From Novosphingobium sp. ERN07 (lineage in GTDB: Bacteria; Pseudomonadota; Alphaproteobacteria; Sphingomonadales; Sphingomonadaceae): 64,000 nucleotides of DNA. How positions within the stretch are numbered: the first letter of the stretch is position 1; every line of letters starts with the position of its first letter. The stretch covers positions 1-64,000 of the forward strand of contig NZ_JABAID010000017.1 in the NCBI RefSeq assembly GCF_012641335.1, given 5' to 3'. A model generated the notes under the pieces. It did no database searches, was not told the origin of the DNA, and worked only from the letters and a program-made list of their open reading frames with translations. Shown in pieces: positions 55,139 through 63,811 of this stretch. The position numbers and the translations under genes were made by a program.

Positions 55139-55225
55139 GGCGATCTCTCCACGTTATATTTACAGCAATGTTAGCACGTTCTTCCGTAATTGCGAGTCCC
55201 GCCCGCATTTGCCACTGATTGCCGC

Positions 55226-56200
55226 ATGACCGTGATCGCTGCCCGCCGCTATTGCAATGGTGCCGTTGCCGAACCGAACCTTGTGGTCGATGGCAATCCG
55301 CCACCTGTCTTGCCCGCAGGGGCATTCGACTGGATCGGCCTGTGCGAACCCGCCGCAGCGGAGATGGCGCTGGTTCAGCAGCAATATGCCTTGCACCCGC
55401 TGGCGGTGGAGGACGCGCTCAATCCTCGGCAAATGCCCAAAGTTGAAGTCTATGGGCAAACGCTGTTCATCGTCGCCCGCACGGCAGAGCTCGCCGGCGA
55501 AGAGGAAATCGCCTATGGCCAGACCGCGTTCTTCGTCGGCCCCGGCTATCTGATCACCGTCCGCTTTGGCAGCACGCGCGCCCATTTCGACCTGCGCACA
55601 CAGATCGAAATGCAGAAGGACCGTCTTGCCGAAGGACAGGACTACATTCTCCATGCCGTGCTTGATTTCATCGTCGATGGTTATCTGCCCTTGCTCGATC
55701 AACTCGACGATGTGGCGCAGCAGATGGAAGAAGCCGCAATTGACGTGTTCCCCGAACAGGCCGTGATCCGCCGCATCTTTCGCCTGCGTCGCCAGCTTCG
55801 TCGGTTCGAACGGGTGATCGGCCCGATGGAGGAAATGTGCGAACGGCTGGTCGAGGCCGATTTGCCCTGCATCGATCCCGAAGCGCGCATTTGGTTTCGC
55901 GATGTGCTCGATCACGTCCGCCGGACAATGGCGCGAATGCAAAGCCTGAAGGAAACGCTGGCTGCCATTGTCGAAACCGCCAGCCTGCTCGAACAGCACC
56001 GGCAAGGCGAGATGACCCGCGCACTGGCCGCTTGGGCTGCGATCCTTGCCGTCCCTACGGCCATCGCCGGGATCTACGGCATGAATTTCGAATACCTGCC
56101 CGAATTGCAGTGGCGTTATGGTTACTTCGCGGTCTGGGGCGTCATCATCACGATTTGTGGTGGGCTGTGGCTGCGCTTCCGTCGCATAGGCTGGCTGTAA
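55226..56200 (+). CDS. corA: CorA-family magnesium/divalent metal transporter
   Basis: A 324-residue CorA/ZntB-type channel: long cytoplasmic domain, two C-terminal membrane segments and the selectivity motif YGMNFEYLPE between them. The ATG at 55226 (MTVIAARRYCNG) is divergent from the monooxygenase gene. The stop codon is followed immediately by a 67-bp palindromic element. Mg2+ is likely; Co2+/Ni2+ possible. Confidence 0.92.
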   Translation: MTVIAARRYCNGAVAEPNLVVDGNPPPVLPAGAFDWIGLCEPAAAEMALVQQQYALHPLAVEDALNPRQMPKVEVYGQTLFIVARTAELAGEEEIAYGQTAFFVGPGYLITVRFGSTRAHFDLRTQIEMQKDRLAEGQDYILHAVLDFIVDGYLPLLDQLDDVAQQMEEAAIDVFPEQAVIRRIFRLRRQLRRFERVIGPMEEMCERLVEADLPCIDPEARIWFRDVLDHVRRTMARMQSLKETLAAIVETASLLEQHRQGEMTRALAAWAAILAVPTAIAGIYGMNFEYLPELQWRYGYFAVWGVIITICGGLWLRFRRIGWL

Positions 56201-56267
56201 GAGTCTGTTTGAAAATTCGCTGGTGCCGCAATGAAAATGCCTTTCAGGGCATTTTTCAAACGGACTC
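56201..56267. repeat. 67-bp palindromic element after corA
   Basis: GAGTCTGTTTGAAAA (56201-56215) and TTTTTCAAACGGACTC (56252-56267) form terminal inverted repeats with one mismatch. An inner AAAATGCC/GGCATTTT hairpin sits inside. It begins right after the corA stop. It could be a terminator or a small IS-derived (MITE-like) sequence, as the termini look transposon-like. Confidence 0.6.
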
Positions 56268-56385
56268 CCAGTGTGGAAAATCGGCTGGTTTGCGATTGTG
56301 ACAGCGGCGTTGCTGCCCTAGTGCGCGAATTCTGCGGAGGCGAGTCGCTCGTTTCCCGCGCCACGGCAATTCGGGAAGCATAGCG

Positions 56386-57033
56386 ATGTTCGGCTGGTTT
56401 CAGCGCCTTCTGCCCCAATCGGGCGATTTCTTCGGCATGTTTGAACGCCACGCGGCGGCGTGCGTTGACGCAGCCGATGCCTTGGCAAAGCTCACCCGTG
56501 CGCATGGCGATGCCGTGCAATGGATTGGCAAGATCCGCGATCGCGAACACGATGCCGACGATATCATCCGCGAAGTGCTTTTCACGGTCCGCCGCACCTT
56601 CCTCACGCCGTTTGATCGCGGTGCCATCACCTCGCTGATCGGCGCGATGGATGATACCATCGACGAAATGCAGGCTGCCGCCTCGGCCATCGAGCTTTAC
56701 GAAATTGTCGGTTTTGAGCCGGAAATGCAGGCGATGGCAGACAAGATCGTGGAAGCTATTGGTCTAATTGCCGAAGCCATGCCGCTGCTGCGTGATATCG
56801 AACGCAACGGTGGCCGTCTTCATGCGTTGACCGAACGCATCGTCAAGCTGGAAGGCGAAGTGGACCTGATCCATCAAGCCGGGCTGAAGGCCAATTTTCA
56901 GCGCCACCGCGCCGATGGCGATCACATCGCGTTCATCGTCTCGCGCGAGATTTTCAAGCACCTCGAAAAGATCGCTGACGCTTTCGAAGACGTCGCGAAC
57001 GAGATCGACGCGCTGGTCATCGATCACGGCTGA
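56386..57033 (+). CDS. PhoU-like DUF47 protein, phosphate transport accessory
   Basis: A 215-residue all-helical DUF47/PhoU-like protein (LPQSGDFFGMFERHAAAC; IGKIRDREHDADDIIREV; LTPFDRGAITSLIGAMDDTID; EKIADAFEDVANEID). The His/Asp/Glu-rich helices resemble metal-binding PhoU bundles. The Pit gene follows after 21 bases, the usual arrangement, so it probably modulates the Pit transporter. Confidence 0.9.
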   Translation: MFGWFQRLLPQSGDFFGMFERHAAACVDAADALAKLTRAHGDAVQWIGKIRDREHDADDIIREVLFTVRRTFLTPFDRGAITSLIGAMDDTIDEMQAAASAIELYEIVGFEPEMQAMADKIVEAIGLIAEAMPLLRDIERNGGRLHALTERIVKLEGEVDLIHQAGLKANFQRHRADGDHIAFIVSREIFKHLEKIADAFEDVANEIDALVIDHG

Positions 57034-57054
57034 TGGCCCGGCGGAGCTGATCCG

Positions 57055-58053
57055 ATGCACGAACTTGCTTTTCCGCTGCTGGTCGGCCTGATAGCGCTGG
57101 CGCTGGCGTTTGATTTTCTCAACGGCTTGCACGACGCGGCCAATTCCATCGCCACGGTCGTATCCACGCGGCTGCTTTCGCCTATGGCGGCGGTGCTGTT
57201 CGCGGCGGCGGGCAATTTTGGTGCCTATTGGCTGGTCGGTCTGCATGTGGCCGATACCATCGGCAAAGGCATCATAGACAAGGACATCGTTACCCCGGCG
57301 GTCGTTTTCGGCGCGCTGGTGGGGGCGATGTTCTGGAACGTGGTCACTTGGCTCAAAGGCATTCCATCCTCCTCCAGCCACGCTCTGATCGGCGGACTGC
57401 TTGGCGCGGGCGTGGTTCATGGCGGGTTCGATGCCATCGAATCCAAGAAGACCATCGAAACCTTCGTCGCCATATTCATGTCACCCATGATCGGCTTTGC
57501 GCTCGCGATGCTGTTCGTGCTGCTGACCAGCTGGCTGTTCCGGGGCTTCATGCCGCGTCGGGCCGAAGGTATCTTCAAGGGGATGCACCTGCTGTCGTCC
57601 GCCGCCTATTCGATCAGCCACGGCGGCAACGATGCGCAGAAGACGATGGGCATCATCACCGTGCTGCTCTATTCCACCGGCTACCTGAAGGGCGAATTCC
57701 ACATTCCCGAATGGGTCGTGCTGTCGTGCTATCTGGCCATTTCGCTGGGCACGATGTCGGGCGGGTGGAAGATCATCAAGACGATGGGAACCAAGATTAC
57801 CCCGCTCAATCACCACACCGGCTTTTGCGCATCGTCCGCCGGATCCATCGTGGTGTTCGGAGCCAGCGCAATGGGTATTCCGGTATCGACCACGCACGCC
57901 ATCACCGGCAGCGTGATCGGCACCGGTGCCGCACGCAAGGCTAGCGCAGTTCGCTGGGGCGTGGCCAAGCGCGTGGTGACCGCATGGTTCATCACCATTC
58001 CCGCCAGCGCTGCGGTCGGAGCGGCGTTCTACTTGCTTACCCGCCTGTTCTGA
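57055..58053 (+). CDS. pit: Low-affinity inorganic phosphate transporter (Pit family)
   Basis: A 332-residue membrane protein with the duplicated PiT signatures: FDFLNGLHDAANSIATVV near the N-terminus and SISHGGNDAQKTMGII in the second half; GIPVSTTHAITGSVIG also matches. It moves metal-phosphate with H+. The 3' end overlaps the convergent DUF1365 gene by 17 bases. Confidence 0.94.
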   Translation: MHELAFPLLVGLIALALAFDFLNGLHDAANSIATVVSTRLLSPMAAVLFAAAGNFGAYWLVGLHVADTIGKGIIDKDIVTPAVVFGALVGAMFWNVVTWLKGIPSSSSHALIGGLLGAGVVHGGFDAIESKKTIETFVAIFMSPMIGFALAMLFVLLTSWLFRGFMPRRAEGIFKGMHLLSSAAYSISHGGNDAQKTMGIITVLLYSTGYLKGEFHIPEWVVLSCYLAISLGTMSGGWKIIKTMGTKITPLNHHTGFCASSAGSIVVFGASAMGIPVSTTHAITGSVIGTGAARKASAVRWGVAKRVVTAWFITIPASAAVGAAFYLLTRLF

Positions 58054-58819
58054 TCGATTTGCCCACCGTTACAGCGTTTGTGGATGGTGACGGTTTGCGG
58101 AACAGTGGCACGCGCTTGACCCATAGCTTCAGCGCTTCCCAGTGGATGCCTGCGGTGACTTTCAGTGTCGCCAACGGATAAGACATGGCCGTGCGAAGCA
58201 ATGCGCCGTCGGTGATGTCTGCCCGCCGCGCGGTGTGAACGGCTGACAGGACCGGGCCGCTCCGGTCCGACACGGTGATCCCGATGGCCAGTCGATCGTT
58301 CGGTATGCCCACTCGGAAGGCATATTCCATTTCCATCGGCAGGAAAGGCGAAACGTGAAACCGCTTGGGTGCGGATTGGTGCAGCGCACGCCCGCCGGGT
58401 TGCGCGGCAATTACATAATGGTGGCGTTCGCCAAACGTATTGGACACTTCATAGATTACCGCACGCAACGTGCCGTCCGCATCGTGGCAGAACCAAGTAC
58501 TCAGCGGGTTAAAGGCATAGCCTAGCAGACGCGGCATCGTCAGCAGATGGATAGGGCCGCTGTCAGGCTCGATCCCGGCAGCACGAAGCAGGTCTTCAGC
58601 ATGGACGCGCAGGCCTTTGCCTTTGGTGTAATCGGCATCGTGTAAGGCAAACAAATTGAAGTGGTTTCGGGCGAACAAGCGAAGTCGGCCCGACAGTTCA
58701 TCGATGCGGTCTATATCCAGCAAAAGGTGAAACACGCGGTATCGCAGCACATGCCTGACTGGCTTCAAACGCCGGTGCAGCACCTGCCCGCGATAGAGCG
58801 CGTGAGGGCCGCTGGTCAC
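58037..58819 (-). CDS. DUF1365 protein
   Basis: A 260-residue DUF1365 protein (HALYRGQVLHRRLKPVRHVL; LLTMPRLLGYAFNPLSTWFC; VSPFLPMEMEYAFRV). Unknown enzyme, but consistently found with an FAD-dependent oxidoreductase and a cyclopropane-synthase-like methyltransferase, as here. Its start overlaps the FAD gene stop by four bases, so they form one leftward operon. A link to fatty-acid modification such as furan or branched fatty acids is inference. Confidence 0.88.
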   Translation of the reverse strand: MTSGPHALYRGQVLHRRLKPVRHVLRYRVFHLLLDIDRIDELSGRLRLFARNHFNLFALHDADYTKGKGLRVHAEDLLRAAGIEPDSGPIHLLTMPRLLGYAFNPLSTWFCHDADGTLRAVIYEVSNTFGERHHYVIAAQPGGRALHQSAPKRFHVSPFLPMEMEYAFRVGIPNDRLAIGITVSDRSGPVLSAVHTARRADITDGALLRTAMSYPLATLKVTAGIHWEALKLWVKRVPLFRKPSPSTNAVTVGKSIRTGG

Positions 58820-60177
58820 GCCGGTTCCAGCACGCGACGTTCAGGCAGGCTGGCATCGCGCGTTACATGGATGCGACCAGATTCGTCTTCGACCTGCCAA
58901 GGGCGACGCACCCCACCAAGTTGCTCGGCCACGGCCAAGCCGGATTGAAGCCCATCCTCATGAAACCCGGCGCCGAACCACGCCCCGCAGAACCATGTAT
59001 TGCGTCTTCCCTGAAGTGCCCACAAACGGCTCTGAGATTCACCTGCGTGCGCATCGAATACCGGATGATGGTAGGTGCCGCGCCACAAGACGCATTCAGG
59101 ATCGGGCTTTACCTGCGGGTTCAACGTAACGAAAAGATCGTCGCTTGTCGGCAGGTGCTGCAACCGGTTCATCCAGTAGGTGACCGACAGTCGATGCCCT
59201 TCCTTGCCGCGCTCCGCCGCGTAATTCCATGCCGACCACACCTTGCGCCGCCGGGGCATCAGCCGTGGGTCGCAATGCAGCACCGCTTCGTTCCGGCGAT
59301 AGGGAAACGCGCCGAGCAGCCGTGTTTCCAGCGCGTCCGGGTCTGCCAGCATCGTCAGCGCCTGATCGGCATGGGTAGCGACGACCACATGATCGAACCG
59401 CTGAGCGCCATTCCCGGCATGAATTTCAACGCCATCTGGCAAGCGGCGGATCTGCCGCACGGGCGAGGACAGCCGTATCCGGTCGGCAAAAGGCGCGCTC
59501 AATCGCTCCACATATTCCCGGCTACCCCCCTCCACGGTGCGCCAGCGCGGGCGTTCGCGGAATTGGAGCAGCCCGTGGTTCTCGAAAAAGCGGATGAAGG
59601 CGGCGGCGGGATGGTGCGGAATGTCCGCAACCGGCGTAGACCAGATCGCGGCGGCCATCGGATAGAGGTGATCATCCCGAAACGCCGCGCCGCAGCCCAG
59701 CCCATCAAGGTAATCGCCAAGGCCAAGTTGGCCCAGTTCCGGCAGATCGCGCGGGGCGGCCTTGTAGAACCGCACCAGATCGCGCAGCATCGACCAGAAT
59801 CGCGGCGATACGAGATTGCGCCGCTGCGCGAATAGCCCGCGCAGATCACCCGAATACTCAAGGTGGCCGTGATCTAGCGAGACGGCAAACGTCATCACGG
59901 TTTCGCGCGTAGGCACGTCCAGATGGCGAAACAGCGCGGTGAGATTGGGGTATGTCCGCTCATTGTAGACGATGAAGCCGGTGTCGACCGGCACGCCATC
60001 GGTCAGAACTGTATTGCTGTGGCCGCCCAGCCGGTCTTTCGCTTCGAATACTGTCACCCGGTGCCGCTGTGACAGGAGCCATGCAGCGGAAAGGCCCGAT
60101 ATGCCACTTCCCACCACTGCAATGTCCAGCGTCCGCTCATCGCTCGTCAAATCGCAATCCCCCATAGGCTGCGCCAC
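58816..60177 (-). CDS. FAD-dependent amine-oxidase-like oxidoreductase
   Basis: A 453-residue flavoprotein: AVVGSGISGLSAAWLLSQ (FAD dinucleotide site), KDRLGGHSNTV, DTGFIVYNERTYPN, and a C-terminal AGAWFGAGFHEDGL-like FAD-closing region (CGAWFGAGFH). It belongs to the group annotated as cyclopropane/cyclopropene fatty-acid synthesis flavoproteins. It is divergent from the methyltransferase gene and coupled to DUF1365. A fatty-acyl desaturase or oxidase role is possible. Confidence 0.9.
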   Translation of the reverse strand: MAQPMGDCDLTSDERTLDIAVVGSGISGLSAAWLLSQRHRVTVFEAKDRLGGHSNTVLTDGVPVDTGFIVYNERTYPNLTALFRHLDVPTRETVMTFAVSLDHGHLEYSGDLRGLFAQRRNLVSPRFWSMLRDLVRFYKAAPRDLPELGQLGLGDYLDGLGCGAAFRDDHLYPMAAAIWSTPVADIPHHPAAAFIRFFENHGLLQFRERPRWRTVEGGSREYVERLSAPFADRIRLSSPVRQIRRLPDGVEIHAGNGAQRFDHVVVATHADQALTMLADPDALETRLLGAFPYRRNEAVLHCDPRLMPRRRKVWSAWNYAAERGKEGHRLSVTYWMNRLQHLPTSDDLFVTLNPQVKPDPECVLWRGTYHHPVFDAHAGESQSRLWALQGRRNTWFCGAWFGAGFHEDGLQSGLAVAEQLGGVRRPWQVEDESGRIHVTRDASLPERRVLEPA

Positions 60178-60265
60178 GCCTTCCGTAGCGTCCTTACCCG
60201 TCCAAAGCTTGTTCTAGAGCGTTCCCGTGATGACAGGTTGACACAGATCACAGCCTGATGGCTAG

Positions 60266-61306
60266 TTGCGGCTCGTGACTTTGCTTTCCTCCGCCGCCGC
60301 GCTGGTAGAGCGCCTGCCACTGCCCGACGCGCTGACCCGTGCGGGCGTGACGTTCATGTGTAACCAGCGGCGCCGCGCGATCCACCGCGACAAGCCGACC
60401 GACGCCGCATTCGCCGCATGGATGGCGCAACATGCGGTGGCAGAACACACCGATGCGGCGAACGAGCAGCACTATGAACTCCCGCCACGCTTCTTCGAAC
60501 TCAGCCTCGGCCCGAACGCCAAATATTCGTGCTGCCTCTACCCCACCGGCACCGAAACGCTCGAACAGGCGGAACGTGCCGCGCTGGAAGCGACTGTCGA
60601 GCACGCGCACCTGCAAGATGGGCAGCATATTCTCGAACTTGGCTGCGGCTGGGGATCGCTCAGCCTGTTCATGGCGGCCCGCTTCCCGAATGCGCGAATC
60701 ACCGCAGTGTCCAATTCACACCCTCAGGGTGATCACATCCGTGCGCGTGCGGCAGAGCGCGGGATCACCAACCTGACGGTGTTGACCGCCGACATGAACC
60801 GGTTCCAGCCCGAAGACCGTTTTGACCGCGTGGTGTCGGTCGAGATGTTCGAACACATGGCCAATTGGCGCGCCTTGCTGGGCCAGATACGCGGCTGGCT
60901 GAGCCCCGGTGGACGGCTGTTCCTCCACGTCTTCAGCCACGAACGCTACGCCTACAGTTTCGATCTTGCCGACAAGTCGAGCTGGATCGCACAGTATTTC
61001 TTCACCGGGGGCATCATGCCCAGTCACGGCCTTATCCGTCAGTTTGCGGACCTTTTCGAACTGGAACAGCAGTGGCGGTGGAGCGGCACGCATTACGAGA
61101 AAACCGCGCTCGACTGGCTGGCCCTGTTCGATGCGCGCGCAGGCGAAATCGAGTCGGTGCTGCACGCCGTCTACGGCGGCGACACCGCTCTATGGATGCG
61201 GCGCTGGCGGCTGTTCTACCTCGCGACCGCAGGCCTGTTCGGCAATCGCGGTGGGCGTGAATGGGGTGTGAGCCACTGGCTTTTGAAGCCGACGGATCAG
61301 CTCTGA
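60266..61306 (+). CDS. Cyclopropane-fatty-acid-synthase-like SAM methyltransferase
   Basis: A 346-residue CFA/mycolic-acid-synthase-type methyltransferase: HYELPPRFFELSLGPNAKYSCC, ELGCGWGSLSLF (SAM), AVSNSHPQG, VVSVEMFEHMANW. Starts at TTG 60266 or a GTG three codons on. It methylates unsaturated phospholipid acyl chains. It is divergent from the FAD/DUF1365 pair; this trio recalls the ufa furan-fatty-acid genes of Rhodobacter sphaeroides (from memory). Confidence 0.9.
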   Translation: MRLVTLLSSAAALVERLPLPDALTRAGVTFMCNQRRRAIHRDKPTDAAFAAWMAQHAVAEHTDAANEQHYELPPRFFELSLGPNAKYSCCLYPTGTETLEQAERAALEATVEHAHLQDGQHILELGCGWGSLSLFMAARFPNARITAVSNSHPQGDHIRARAAERGITNLTVLTADMNRFQPEDRFDRVVSVEMFEHMANWRALLGQIRGWLSPGGRLFLHVFSHERYAYSFDLADKSSWIAQYFFTGGIMPSHGLIRQFADLFELEQQWRWSGTHYEKTALDWLALFDARAGEIESVLHAVYGGDTALWMRRWRLFYLATAGLFGNRGGREWGVSHWLLKPTDQL

Positions 61307-61863
61307 GGCATCGTTCCGGGGCGCAGATGGCCAAAGAGATGCGCCACGTAATCGGCCTTGCCCAGTTCCACGCCTTGGCTGCGCAGGATCGCGTAAGCCG
61401 TCATCACATGGAAATAGAACTGCGGAATGGCCCAGTCCCGCGCGTATTGTTCCGCAGTGAAATCGAAGATCATGCCATTGGGCAGCTGATGTGCCAGCGC
61501 CCTTTCAGGGTCTTCTGACGCACCTGTGCCAGCCATTGCCCGGACGAGTTCAACCGTTTCGTCGATCCGCGCTTGTGCATCGCCAATCGAACCAAGATGC
61601 TCGCCCGCATTGCGGCCTTCATCCAGCAGAGCCGTGACAGACGGCGGAAAGTCCGCACCTGCCAATCGATACATGCCCTCTTGCGCCTGAACGCAGGCAA
61701 AGCGCACCTGCGTGGACAGCGGAAACATATCTGGCGCGAGCCGTACCGAGAGCAGAGTATCCGCGTCCGTCTGTCCCAACTGCGCCTCTGCCTTGTCCAG
61801 CCACTGCGAAAGCGCGGTGAGCATCTGGACATAAGTCGGCGCAAGAAGGCTGGTGGGTGTCAT
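61297..61863 (-). CDS. DUF1993 protein
   Basis: A 188-residue DUF1993 protein (YVQMLTALSQWLDKAEAQ; FACVQAQEGMYRLAG; QYARDWAIPQFYFHVMTAYAIL). A DinB-like helical bundle of unknown role. The 3' end overlaps the methyltransferase stop by ten bases; rimO ends or begins close by on the same strand. Confidence 0.88.
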   Translation of the reverse strand: MTPTSLLAPTYVQMLTALSQWLDKAEAQLGQTDADTLLSVRLAPDMFPLSTQVRFACVQAQEGMYRLAGADFPPSVTALLDEGRNAGEHLGSIGDAQARIDETVELVRAMAGTGASEDPERALAHQLPNGMIFDFTAEQYARDWAIPQFYFHVMTAYAILRSQGVELGKADYVAHLFGHLRPGTMPQS

Positions 61864-61869
61864 CCAGCG

Positions 61870-63261
61870 TCAGCCCGCAACTACGCCGTAAAGATCATGC
61901 GCGTCTGCGTCTTCGATCAGCACAGTCGCAAAATCGCCTGGTTGCAGGTCAGCCGGTACGTTGCGCAGATAAACCGCGCCATCGATCTCCGGCGCATCGG
62001 ACTGCGAGCGGGCGGTGGCACCAACGTCGCCGTCTTCATCAGGCTCGCCCACCTCATCCACGATCACCTTGATCGTGCGTCCCACCTTGGCGGCAAGCTT
62101 AGCGGCGCTGATCGCCTCGGTCTTTTCCATCAGCCGGGCGTAGCGTTCTTCCTTGACCTCTTCGGGCACCGGGTTTGGCAGATCGTTCGCTGCCGCGCCT
62201 GCGACCGGTTCGAAGCGGAAACCGCCCACGCGATCAAGCTGGGCTTCTTCAAGCCATTCCAGCAGGTATTCGAAGTCCGCTTCCGTCTCTCCGGGGAAGC
62301 CAACGACAAAGCTTGAGCGGATCGTGAGATCGGGGCAGATTTCGCGCCATGACTTGATCCGGTCCAGTACCTTGGCTTCGTTCGCCGGGCGCTTCATCGC
62401 GCGCAGCACATTGGGGCTGGCGTGCTGGAACGGAATGTCGAGGTAGGGCGTGACCAGCCCTTCGGCCATGAGCGGGATCACCGCATCGACATGGGGATAG
62501 GGATAGACATAGTGCAGGCGCACCCACGGCGTATCGCCTTCCGGTGTGCGCAACTGGCCGAGTTCGCGCGCCAGATCGGTCATGTGCGTGCGCACCGCGC
62601 GGCCCTTCCACTGGCGCTCCTCGTGCCGTACATCGACGCCATAGGCTGACGTGTCCTGGCTGATCACCAGCAGTTCCCTGGTGCCCGCAGCCACCAGCTT
62701 TTCCGCCTCGCGCAGCACGGCATCGATCCGGCGGCTGGCGAGTTTTCCGCGAAGTGAGGGGATGATGCAGAAGGCGCAGGCATGGTTACAGCCTTCGGAA
62801 ATCTTGAGATAGCCATAGTGGCGCGGGGTGAGCTTCACATCGCCCGGTTCCGCCTGCGGGATCAGGTCGATGTACGGACCCATGCTGGGCGGCGCGGCTT
62901 CGTGCACCGCCTCGACTACGGCTTCATACTGGTGCGCGCCGGTGACAGCGAGGACTTGCGGGAACTTGGCGCGGATCACATCGGCTTCGTTGCCCATGCA
63001 CCCAGTCACGATCACCCGGCCATTCTCGGCAATCGCTTCGCCAATCGCGGAAAGGCTTTCCTCCTTGGCGGAATCGAGGAACCCGCAGGTGTTGACCAGC
63101 ACCACATCGGCCCCTGCGTAATCCGCGCTCATCGCATAGCCATCGGCGCGCAGGCGCGTTAGGATGCGTTCGGAATCGACCAGCGCCTTTGGACAGCCAA
63201 GGCTGACCATGCCGACTTTGGGGGCTTCGGGAAGGACGATAGGGGGAATCTGGCTTGCCAT
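61870..63261 (-). CDS. rimO: Ribosomal protein S12 methylthiotransferase
   Basis: A 463-residue radical-SAM enzyme that methylthiolates Asp of ribosomal S12. It has the N-terminal 4Fe-4S cysteines (SLGCPKALVDSE, VNTCGFLDSA, VTGCMGNE), radical SAM CNHACAFCIIP, and a C-terminal TRAM domain. The ATG at 63261 (MASQIPPIVL) is preferred; an upstream in-frame Met exists. Upstream neighbour on the other strand is DUF1761. Confidence 0.95.
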   Translation of the reverse strand: MASQIPPIVLPEAPKVGMVSLGCPKALVDSERILTRLRADGYAMSADYAGADVVLVNTCGFLDSAKEESLSAIGEAIAENGRVIVTGCMGNEADVIRAKFPQVLAVTGAHQYEAVVEAVHEAAPPSMGPYIDLIPQAEPGDVKLTPRHYGYLKISEGCNHACAFCIIPSLRGKLASRRIDAVLREAEKLVAAGTRELLVISQDTSAYGVDVRHEERQWKGRAVRTHMTDLARELGQLRTPEGDTPWVRLHYVYPYPHVDAVIPLMAEGLVTPYLDIPFQHASPNVLRAMKRPANEAKVLDRIKSWREICPDLTIRSSFVVGFPGETEADFEYLLEWLEEAQLDRVGGFRFEPVAGAAANDLPNPVPEEVKEERYARLMEKTEAISAAKLAAKVGRTIKVIVDEVGEPDEDGDVGATARSQSDAPEIDGAVYLRNVPADLQPGDFATVLIEDADAHDLYGVVAG

Positions 63262-63403
63262 TATGGCGCGGCCCATAAGCGAAAATGCACGTCACGTCAC
63301 CTATGGTCCGCTGGACCGTCCAACTTGGACCGGCGTGGCGTTGCAAAGCCTGTGCCGCGCGCGTAGCATGACGACAACCGGGGGCTTGGAAAAGAAGGAA
63401 ATA

Positions 63404-63811
63404 ATGGGTCCGGTCAATTGGATAGCCGTCATTCTTGCGACGTTAGCCGCGCTCGCTGTCTCAGCGTTTTGGTATGGCCCCGTCTTCGGTCGTGCACGAT
63501 TGGAGGAAGTGGGGCCGGGTAAGCTCGGCATCCGTCGCTCTCCTGCGCGAACGGCGGCGATCACGGCCGCGCTGCTTTTCATCTCCGCCGCCATGATGGG
63601 GCACATGTTTGCCCGCGTGGGCGAAGCTACGCTCGATGTGAAGTGGTGGCTTTATTTCATGATGTCGGGCGGGCTGGCGATTGCCTTCGTCATCCCCTCG
63701 CTTTGGATCAGCTATTCGCAGCAACGCATCAGCACGCGACTGGCTTTGATCGACGGCGGGTTCTGGCTCGTTGCCTACCTTTCGATGGGGCTGGCATTCA
63801 TGCTGGCGTAG
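63404..63811 (+). CDS. DUF1761 membrane protein
   Basis: A 135-residue protein with four hydrophobic segments and the DUF1761 opening NWIAVILATLAALAVSAFWYGPVFG. It follows an AGAAGGA ribosome site. Function unknown. Its stop overlaps the end of the convergent partial gene. Confidence 0.87.
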   Translation: MGPVNWIAVILATLAALAVSAFWYGPVFGRARLEEVGPGKLGIRRSPARTAAITAALLFISAAMMGHMFARVGEATLDVKWWLYFMMSGGLAIAFVIPSLWISYSQQRISTRLALIDGGFWLVAYLSMGLAFMLA

